From Chamaelirium japonicum (lineage: Eukaryota; Streptophyta; Magnoliopsida; Liliales; Melanthiaceae), in assembly GCA_947650365.1 (NCBI GenBank), contig OX393549.1:36079335-36143334 (forward strand): 64,000 nucleotides of DNA, read 5' to 3'. Every line of letters begins with the position of its first letter. Within the stretch, counting starts at the first letter, position 1. Shown piece by piece: positions 56,338 to 64,000 of the stretch. Both the position numbers and the translations under genes were made by a program. Under the pieces are notes generated by a model. That model searched no databases and had not been told where the DNA came from. It worked only from the letters and a program-made list of their open reading frames with translations.

Positions 56338-57455
56338 TGTGGGGGGTTTTTAGTCGAACCGGGCGGTTCGGGTGGCGAGCACAATCTAACAAGCCGAATA
56401 CAAAGATAGACGGTAGTTACGTGGAAAAACCCCTTCGCAACGTCGAAGGGGAAAAAACCACGGGTGGGGCGAGAATGCACTAAAACAGCTCCTTCGTTTA
56501 CAATCTCTCACCTTGACCCCAAGTACAATCCCCGAGGACCGGTCTCCCAAACTACCGACCTCTGCAATTTCACTCTGACTACTGACCGCTGCAGACAACG
56601 TCTGTCTGCAGGTCGCTGCAAACAGTATCTGGCTGCTGACCGACCGACCTCCGCAGACAGTTTCTGAGTGCAGGCCGACGGACCTCCGCAGACAGTTTCT
56701 GGGTGCTGACCGACCGACCTCCGCAGACAGCTTCTGGGTGCAGACCGACGGACCTCCGCAGCTCCGCAAATTCCGGGACGAAACGGGCAGCGTCTCCTCC
56801 AGAATTCCTCCTCCTCTCGCTGAAGGGGTAGGTCCCCTTTTATAGTGGCGGGGTGACGGTTACACTCCGCGAAAATCGGGCGAGTGACGTGTCCCCGCAA
56901 TGAGCTCAACCGCCGCGATGACGTGGCGCGCGGTTGACACCTGGTCACGTCGAGCCGGAAATCGCGGAGCGTCGTCACACCGTGAGATCTCCGGGTTTGG
57001 CTGTCGCTTCACACTTCGGCTCGTTGCATGTCCCATCGAGGGAGAGAGAGGTTGTTGTCTGGCCGACCTCCTTTTGTCTGGATACACGCCGACCGAGAGC
57101 CGCAGGGGGGGTGCTGCCTCCCCCCTGGATACATGCCGACCCAAAGAAGGGGGGGGGGGGGGGCTGCCTCCTTGTGTAACAACCGGCCGACCCCTCCTTT
57201 CTCTGGATACATGCCAACCCAAAGAAAGGGGGGGGGGGGGGGGGCTGCCTCCTTGTGTAACAACCGGCCGACCCCCCCTTTCTCTGGATACATGCCGACC
57301 CAAAGAAGGGGGGGGGGGGGGGCTGCCTCCTCCTTGGCTACATGCCGACCGTACGGCCCCCTATGGGGGGTGCTGCCTCCCCCTTGGCTACATGCCGACC
57401 GTACGGCCCCCTTGGTGACTGGCCGACCGCCTCCAAAAAAGGAGCGGTACACACA
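56338..57455 (-). repeat. Tat-2 5' LTR (1118 bp)
   Basis: Same sequence as the 3' LTR except for two instead of six G-run/C-run units and about three substitutions. Carries the element promoter. Confidence 0.93.
56838..56848 (-). promoter_or_regulatory. Tat-2 promoter, TATA box in 5' LTR
   Basis: The minus strand reads ACTATAAAAGGGGACC, a near-consensus TATA box. Sense transcription is expected to begin about 25-30 bp to the left. Confidence 0.7.
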
Positions 57456-57460
57456 TTACC

Positions 57461-57997
57461 CATTCCTCAACCCACTAGCACAACTACTACGTGATGTCAT
57501 ATAAAAAAAAAAAAACTACGAAGGAAGATGGGTAGATTTGGTCAGAGATGGTCGGAGAATTGGTAGAGATTGCTGAAGAATAACTGGATTTGGATAGAGC
57601 TCACCGGAGGATGATCGGATATGGGCAAAGATTGCTGGAGGATAGCCGGATCATGACAGAGATGGTTGGAGGCTGGTGGACCTGGATGGAGTTGACCGGA
57701 GTTGCGGGTACCAAAACTCATTTTCTCTCCCATGCATGTCTATCTTTTTTTTCTCATGTGAAAAAAATCAAAACATACTTGTTTAAAGCGGCGAGGATAT
57801 GCTAGGCATTTCTAAATTAAAATGGACTGACATCAGAATATGTCAGCATTCCCAATCCATTTCTCCAACGATTGACTAACAGATAGGGTTATCTAATATA
57901 AACAATTAAACTATAAGAGGTGCCAATGTAATTTCAGAAAAAAGATGTTGTCCGAATAATTGTCAGATAAACCAAAGGGTTTCGATGTAATTAACCC
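57461..57997. other. Right part of the Mutator-like element
   Basis: Non-coding as far as I can tell. A repeat-like run of GGAGRTKG-type words (TGGTCGGAGAATTGGTAGAG and following) at 57540-57700, then AT-rich sequence and the right inverted repeat. Confidence 0.4.
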
Positions 57998-58327
57998 ATA
58001 ACAAAACCAAATTAGCTCTATATGAATATATCTCATGGAAGTGAGTTATTGCATGAGTATGACACCCCCACTTTATTCCAAGACTCCCTCAACCACACAA
58101 AGCACCATGGCAAAGCCCACACACAGAGTATATATAGTATCACATCGGCAATTACACAAACACTTTCCGGGCCCCGCACATTTCACTGTCGGGGGGTGGA
58201 CTTCACGTCACATCCGCAAATCAAAAGCAAGCAGGCAATCGAGCGCTCTTATTCCCCATTATTACACATGCGCTAAACGATGAAAAGGGTCGGCGAGACC
58301 CGCCTTTTTCAGCCGCGTCGGGCCGTC

Positions 58328-58609
58328 TTAGCGGCGGAAGCTCCTCACTGGGCGTGGCGTCTCCCCGTCGACGTCCTTGAGCTTGACGACGGTGTATACG
58401 GCGGCCCCGGCGATGGCCCCCGCAGTCGGCGCCACCAGGTATATCCAGATCTGCTTGTAGTTCCCTGCCGCCACCGCCGGCCCCAGCGTCCGCACCGGGT
58501 TCATCGACGCCCCGGTCGACGTCCCGCCAATCAGGATGTTCAGCATCACGGTAGCTCCCACCGCTATTCCCGCCAATTCCCCAACCTAAACAAATAGAAG
58601 ACATCAATA

Positions 58610-58693
<84 letters not shown>

Positions 58694-59124
58694 TAGGGGC
58701 TTACGGCTCGAGTATCAGTAGCGACGGCGGTGACGACGAAGAGGAGGTTGAAGGTGATGATGAACTCGAGGAAGAAGGCCTGGGTGGTGGTGACGGAGGG
58801 GACGGTGACACCGCCGGAGAGGAAGGGGTGGAAGATGCCCTTGAGGGCGAAGGAGGCGCAGATGGAGGCGGAGACCTGGGCGGCGATGTAGGCGGGGACC
58901 TGGACCCAGGGGAAGTGGCGGAGGACGGCGAAGGCGATGGTGAGGGAGGGGTTGAGGTGGGCCCCGGAGATGTGGCCGGTGGAGAGGATGACGATCATCA
59001 CCGCCAGCCCCGCCGACGCCGCGTTGCCGATCAGCGTCTCCGCGCCGTTGTACTTCTGGTTCACGATGGGGGCGGCGGTGGCGCCGAAGATGAGGATGAA
59101 GGTGCCCACGAACTCGGCTCCCAG
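58328..59124 (-). CDS. NIP5;1-like aquaporin (boric acid channel), 3' exons, copy 1
   Basis: Nodulin-26-like major intrinsic protein of the plasma membrane. Family knowledge: NIP5;1 imports boric acid under boron limitation. Exon 59124-58705 (140 codons) and terminal exon 58585-58328 (85 codons plus TAA) join in phase 0 across a GT-AG intron holding a GA microsatellite. The first exon covers TM1-TM4 from [20 protein letters not shown], with the first pore motif as NPS ([12 protein letters not shown]). The second has the other pore motif as NPV ([15 protein letters not shown]), including the selectivity-filter Arg, and ends PRPVRSFRR. The NPS/NPV pair instead of NPA/NPA is characteristic of NIP5;1. 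The N-terminal exon (about 80 residues in relatives) is not found in the 640 bp before the N gap. Confidence 0.9.
58613..58691. repeat. (GA)n microsatellite in the NIP intron, copy 1
   Basis: About 39 GA units; the matching site in copy 2 (61777-61809) has about 16. Confidence 0.95.
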
Positions 59125-59763
59125 CTGCCATCACCACCGCGCGCCATTAGAACATGAAAGGGTTAATGTCCAAATTAGACGAGGGGAAAAATTTATTAGG
59201 GACCCAAAAACAGCGATCGTAAGGGCAAATAGGTCACATGTTTTGGATCTAATCAGAGACCGACACGTACTACTAGAATGAAAAAGTGGAGATCATCCTT
59301 GTCCATCTCCATGATGTGTCCATCTCCATGATGTAATCATACCAGACACATAAACTAACATTATTGTACGGATTTTTTTTATTTTTGAAATTTTTTTATT
59401 CATACCACAAACCTACTTGACATATTCCATTTTTCTTCCAAAAAAAATCAATTATCATCGCTGCCGTCGTCAACCCCAGCATCCGCTTCACCCCTAACCA
59501 GGTCTCCTCCATCCTCGATGAGGTTTTCTGGTCCTACGTCGACTTCATCTCCGAAGCCTTTGTTGGTCTCTTGCTTCTTGGTCTATTCTATACTTATAAC
59601 AATGATTCCGGAGACATTGACCATAACTTCATTGCCCTCTCCATCGGCAGACATCACCCTTGCTGTTGCCTCGAGATCCATCCCCCGCCTGGGCTGCATC
59701 GCCCAACCACAGAACCACCCACGAGCCCCTAGAAGGTCGTTGAGGAATCTCTGATGGTGATGT
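59125..59763 (-). other. Intron upstream of the NIP exons, copy 1
   Basis: No N-terminal NIP exon seen. On the plus strand a 94-codon open stretch without Met (about 59453-59734; begins IIAAVVNPSIRFTPNQVSSI) is kept open in copy 2 as well. Origin unknown. Confidence 0.4.
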
Positions 59764-60263
59764 NNNNNNNNNNNNNNNNNNNNNNNNNNNNNNNNNNNNN
59801 NNNNNNNNNNNNNNNNNNNNNNNNNNNNNNNNNNNNNNNNNNNNNNNNNNNNNNNNNNNNNNNNNNNNNNNNNNNNNNNNNNNNNNNNNNNNNNNNNNNN
59901 NNNNNNNNNNNNNNNNNNNNNNNNNNNNNNNNNNNNNNNNNNNNNNNNNNNNNNNNNNNNNNNNNNNNNNNNNNNNNNNNNNNNNNNNNNNNNNNNNNNN
60001 NNNNNNNNNNNNNNNNNNNNNNNNNNNNNNNNNNNNNNNNNNNNNNNNNNNNNNNNNNNNNNNNNNNNNNNNNNNNNNNNNNNNNNNNNNNNNNNNNNNN
60101 NNNNNNNNNNNNNNNNNNNNNNNNNNNNNNNNNNNNNNNNNNNNNNNNNNNNNNNNNNNNNNNNNNNNNNNNNNNNNNNNNNNNNNNNNNNNNNNNNNNN
60201 NNNNNNNNNNNNNNNNNNNNNNNNNNNNNNNNNNNNNNNNNNNNNNNNNNNNNNNNNNNNNNN
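59764..60263. other. Assembly gap, exactly 500 N
   Basis: A round-number gap of unknown true size, sitting exactly between two near-identical blocks. Confidence 0.99.
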
Positions 60264-61488
60264 TTAAAGTGTGATGATTTTTTTATTATGGTTTTAACTC
60301 TCTCCTATTTTTTATTTGGGTTCTAGTGTGCGATGATTTTTTGGTTATGGTCCCAAAATTTTATTAGAGGGACATGGGGGATAAATTCCATCTCGGTGTG
60401 ATTAATTTTTTTGTTAGGGTTATGGTTCTAAAATTTTTTGGTTGAGGTTATAATAGTTTTTTTTCTTTATATATTTGGGTGTTTGTTGGGTAACAGATCC
60501 AACCCTAATTTCCATATTTCCTTACAGACTTGTGTAAATATTATTATGAGTACATATAGTATTTTTGATATGCAGGTTTCAATTGATGTTTCTTACCGTT
60601 TAAGATTTATTATTTGTTACCCATTCCTCAACCCACTAGCACAACTACTACTTGATGTCATATAAAAAAAAAAAAACTACGAAGGAAGATGGGTAGATTT
60701 GGTCAGAGATGGTCGGAGAATTGGTAGAGATTGCTGAAGAATAACTGGATTTGGATAGAGCTCACCGGAGGATGATCGGATATGGGCAAAGATTGCTGGA
60801 GGATAGCCGGATCATGACAGAGATGGTTGGAGGCTGGTGGACCTGGATGGAGTTGACCGGAGTTACGGGTACCAAAACTCCTTTTCTCTCCCATGCATGT
60901 CTATCTTTTTTTTCTCCTGTGAAAAAAATCAAAACATACTTGTTTAAAGCGGCGAGGATATACTAGGCATTTCTAAATTAAAATGGACTGACATCAGAAT
61001 ATGTCAGCATTCCCAATCCATTTCTCCAACGATTGACTAACAGATAGGGTTATCTAATATAAACAATTAAACTATAAGAGGTGCCAATGCAATTTCAGGA
61101 AAAAGATGTTGTCCGAATAATTGTCAGATAAACCAAAGGGTTTCGATGTAATTAACCCATAACAAAACCAAATTAGCTCTATATGAATATATCTGATGGA
61201 AGTGAGTTATTGCATGAGTATGACACCCCCACTTTATTCCAAGACTCCCTCAACCACACAAAGCACCATGGCAAAGCCCACACACAGAGTATATATAGTA
61301 TCACATCGACAATTACACAAACACTTTCCGGGCCCCGCACATTTCACTGTCGGGGGGTGGACTTCACGTCACATCCGCAAATCAAAAGCAAGCAGGCAAT
61401 CGAGCGCTCTTATTCCCCATTATTACACATGCGCTAAACGATGAAAAGGGTCGGCGAGACCCGCCTTTTTCAGCCGCGTCGGGCCGTC

Positions 61489-61774
61489 TTAGCGGCGGAA
61501 GCTCCTCACTGGGCGTGGCGTCTCCCCGTCGACGTCCTTGAGCTTGACGACGGTGTATACGGCGGCCCCGGCGATGGCCCCCGCAGTCGGCGCCACCAGG
61601 TATATCCAGATCTGCTTGTAGTTCCCTGCCGCCACCGCCGGCCCCAGCGTCCGCACCGGGTTCATCGACGCCCCGGTCGACGTCCCGCCAATCAGGATGT
61701 TCAGCATCACGGTAGCTCCCACCGCTATTCCCGCCAATTCCCCAACCTAAACAAATAGAAGACATCAATAATAG

Positions 61775-61812
<38 letters not shown>

Positions 61813-62245
61813 TAGGGGGCTTACGGCTCGAGTATCAGTAGCGACGGCGGTGACGACGAAGAGGAGGTTGAAGGTGATGATGAACTCGAGGAAGAAGGCC
61901 TGGGTGGTGGTGACGGAGGGGACGGTGACACCGCCGGAGAGGAAGGGGTGGAAGATGCCCTTGAGGGCGAAGGAGGCGCAGATGGAGGCGGAGACCTGGG
62001 CGGCGATGTAGGCGGGGACCTGGACCCAGGGGAAGTGGCGGAGGACGGCGAAGGCGATGGTGAGGGAGGGGTTGAGGTGGGCCCCGGAGATGTGGCCGGT
62101 GGAGAGGATGACGATCATCACCGCCAGCCCCGCCGACGCCGCGTTGCCGATCAGCGTCTCCGCGCCGTTGTACTTCTGGTTCACGATGGGGGGCGGCGGT
62201 GGCGCCGAAGATGAGGATGAAGGTGCCCACGAACTCGGCTCCCAG
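61489..62245 (-). pseudogene. NIP5;1-like aquaporin 3' exons, copy 2, frameshifted
   Basis: Terminal exon 61746-61489 is identical in structure to copy 1. The upstream exon 62245-61825 is 421 bp instead of 420 because a run of five G in copy 1 (59048-59052) is six G here (62188-62193). The extra base shifts the frame inside TM1 (after GATAAP) and would destroy the protein. Either a true allele or paralogue lesion, or a homopolymer error in the assembly. NPS and NPV motifs are otherwise kept. As in copy 1, the N-terminal exon is not seen, here within 1.75 kb to the window end. Confidence 0.85.
61777..61809. repeat. (GA)n microsatellite in the NIP intron, copy 2
   Basis: About 16 GA units; length-variable against copy 1. 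Confidence 0.95.
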
Positions 62246-63300
62246 CTGCCATCACCACCGCGCGCCATTAGAACATGAAAGGGTTAATGTCCAAATTAGA
62301 CGAGTGGAAAAATTTATTAGGGACCCAAAAACAGCGATCGTAAGGGCAAATAGGTCACATGTTTTGGATCTAATCAGAGACCGACACGTACTACAAGAAT
62401 GAAAAAGTGGAGATCATCCTTGTCCATCTCCATGATGTAATCATACCAGACACATAAACTAACATTATTGTACGGATTTTTTTATTTTTGAAATTTTTTT
62501 ATTCATACCACAAACCTACTTGACATATCCCATTTTCTTCCAAAAAAAAATCAATTATCATCGCTGCCGTCGTCAACCCCAGCATCCGCTTCACCCCTAA
62601 CCAGGTCTCCTCCATCCTCGATGAGGTTTTCTGGTCCTACGTCGACTTCATCTCTGAAGCCTTTGTTGGTCTCTTGCTTCTTGGTCTATTCTATACTTAT
62701 AACAATGATTCCGGAGACGTTGACCATAACTTCATTGCCCTCTCCATCGGCAGACATCACCCTTGCTGTTGCCCCGAGATCCATCCCCCGCCTGGGCTGC
62801 ATCGCCCAACCACAAAACCACCCACGAGCCCCTAGAAGGTCGTTGAGGAATCTCTGATGGTGATGTCTCCGACAGTGTGGAATGAGAGGAAGGAAACGGA
62901 TGGAGGTATGAGGTGCGAATCGATTTTTTGGGAGGAAATGGAGTATGCTTTGCTTTGGGATATGAATATATATTTTTTTCTTTTTTTTAAAGAGAACATA
63001 ACTGTCCTAGTTAGAGCTACACTTGTAAATGTACAAGTGCCATTGCACAAGAAAGACCACGATTGATACCTACCAACTTGCACACTATCTTTTTTTTTTT
63101 GTCAAAGATCGAGCATTGTTTCTACCCACAATTGCATGACTTTATCCCACACATGCACCACTTTATTTATAAGCCACACAACATAAGACATGCCCGGATT
63201 CAATTCACGGGAGGAAAATATTGGGGCTAACCACCGGAATGCAATTGTAATTGTTATTGCACGGATGTTTGTGGGATGCATTGAATACCGCATCCCATTC

Positions 63301-63357
<57 letters not shown>

Positions 63358-64000
63358 TGGATAGTGCTTTGTAACACAAACCAAATAAGACCCACATCAC
63401 ATTTATCCTTACATTAAGTCATAGATAGTAATAGGAGAATTTAAAACTTCTATTAATTTTTTTAAATAGTAGTTGGTACCGAATTGCATAATTTGGTACC
63501 ATACCGAATCAATCTCCACCATCCATCTCATTTTCCTTGCATCCTAGCTGTGAGAGTATTATTCTAGGGGACATGGGTTGAACCCTAGGTGGATGATGCC
63601 AGTGATCCACCCATAAGACCATCGGATGGTTCATATGAAATTCGGTAGGGCAAGGAAGAGGTTATCATAGAATTTTTCTAAATTCTGCTATATAAAAAAA
63701 TCCCACTATTAATGCTATTAATGAAAACAACCACCTCTCAAAATCTTCGTATAAAAAGCTAGAGATTTTTTTCTCGAGCTAGTTTAAAAAAATAAATTCT
63801 AAGTTGTTCTTCCTATTAGTTTCTAGCTAGGTCAAATGTCATACCGGCTAACAGTTTTTTTCTTTTCCCTCCTCTAAAATCTGCCATTGCCGATGCACGG
63901 CGCAGGCCGCCACCCTCCTTCTCCGCTGGCCCGCATGTGTAGCCAATGCAGCCCCCTCTCATGCAAGCCGTCGACCTGCTCCTCCTCTGAGGATCTGTGC
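62246..64000 (-). other. Upstream of NIP copy 2, no exon recognised
   Basis: 62246-62866 repeats the intron of copy 1. 62867-64000 is AT-rich with a GA microsatellite (63303-63352). The last 120 bp turn GC-rich (Arg/Pro-type codons on both strands) and may approach another exon, but no frame can be supported. Confidence 0.35.
63303..63352. repeat. (GA)n microsatellite
   Basis: About 25 uninterrupted GA units. Confidence 0.95.

Larger units (their letters stand above)
44671..57455 (-). mobile_element. Tat-2: nearly intact Ty3/gypsy Tat-lineage element with antisense gene
   Basis: 12.8 kb with two LTRs and a perfect TTACC target duplication (44666-44670 and 57456-57460). The single-copy target site survives at 60617-60621. 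Minus-strand order is 5' LTR, primer site, gag, protease, RT, gypsy RNase H, archaeal-type RNase H, integrase, 145-bp repeats, antisense gene, polypurine tract, 3' LTR. The second RNase H and the extra region before the 3' LTR are the marks of the plant Tat lineage. The only coding lesions I find are two nonsense codons. The LTRs differ by about three substitutions apart from repeat number, so insertion was recent. Confidence 0.95.
33735..57997. mobile_element. Mutator-like element expanded by two nested LTR retrotransposons
   Basis: The left end (33735-33817, GGGTAAATTCATTGGCA...) and right end (57916-57997, ...ATGTAATTAACCC) are long imperfect inverted repeats: ATTATCTGATAATTA against the complement of TAATTGTCAGATAAA, and GAAATTACACTGGCACC against the complement of GGTGCCAATGTAATTTC. 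Removing the two inserted LTR elements leaves about 1.4 kb (33735-34015, 44066-44670, 57461-57997). The flanks AAACAAAAA and ATAACAAAA only weakly support a 9-bp duplication. The ends resemble the small Mutator-like elements at 25931 and 29626. A right part without insertion is seen at 60264-61158. Confidence 0.7.
57461..59763. repeat. Duplicated block, copy 1
   Basis: Together with 44313-44670 this matches 60264-62866 with roughly 20 substitutions or small indels by eye, including a GA microsatellite length change and loss of an 18-bp repeat (CATCTCCATGATGTGTC). It ends at the N gap. Confidence 0.9.
60264..62866. repeat. Duplicated block, copy 2 (empty Tat-2 site)
   Basis: Matches 44313-44670 plus 57461-59763. 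TTACC occurs once at 60617-60621, where copy 1 has Tat-2 with TTACC on both sides. Includes the right end of the Mutator-like element (to 61158) and the NIP exons. Confidence 0.9.

Noticed and set aside
58715-59137. His/Arg/Pro-rich and Gly/Glu/Asp-rich open frames overlapping the NIP exons
   Set aside because: These are shadow frames of a GC-rich coding exon. The minus-strand frame with NPS/NPV motifs and splice borders is the real one.

Overview
The window is nuclear DNA of a flowering plant. The evidence is spliced GT-AG genes with plant homologues (a mitochondrial ICT1-type release factor and a NIP5;1-type aquaporin), plant-type Ty1/copia and Ty3/gypsy LTR retrotransposons, and many small hAT-like and Mutator-like elements. 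The species cannot be told from sequence alone. Most of the 64 kb is transposable element; only two host genes are recognisable.

Layout. 1-765 holds nothing recognisable. About 780-4790 (+) is a decayed Ty1/copia element, followed by LTR-like sequence to about 6200. 6700-20961 (+) is a seven-exon gene for a mitochondrial peptidyl-tRNA hydrolase/ribosome-rescue factor with the GGQ motif; its reconstructed exons join in frame to a 220-residue protein. Its 12.4 kb first intron contains a reverse-strand copia fragment (7590-9900) and a complete but crippled Ty3/gypsy Tat-lineage element (Tat-1, 10356-18862, 5-bp target duplication TCTTC). 21-34 kb is intergenic DNA with at least four hAT-like miniature elements (8-bp target duplications), two Mutator-like miniature elements, two foldback elements and microsatellites.

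33735-57997 reads best as one Mutator-like element of about 1.4 kb, blown up to 24 kb by two nested insertions: a copia-type LTR element with 2329-bp LTRs and a dead interior (34016-44065, TSD GGGAG), and a nearly intact Tat-lineage element (Tat-2, 44671-57455, TSD TTACC). Tat-2 encodes gag, protease, reverse transcriptase, two RNase H domains and integrase on the minus strand. Between pol and the 3' LTR it also carries an oppositely oriented, intron-containing gene with its own TATA box and polyadenylation signal, encoding a predicted 647-residue coiled-coil protein. This is the most interesting object in the window.

57998-64000 carries the two 3' exons of a NIP5;1-like boric-acid channel gene (minus strand), present twice (58328-59124 and 61489-62245) in near-identical blocks separated by exactly 500 Ns. 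The second block has the intact empty target site of Tat-2 and a one-base frameshift. The arrangement looks like either a recent tandem duplication or, more likely, two haplotypes placed end to end in the assembly.
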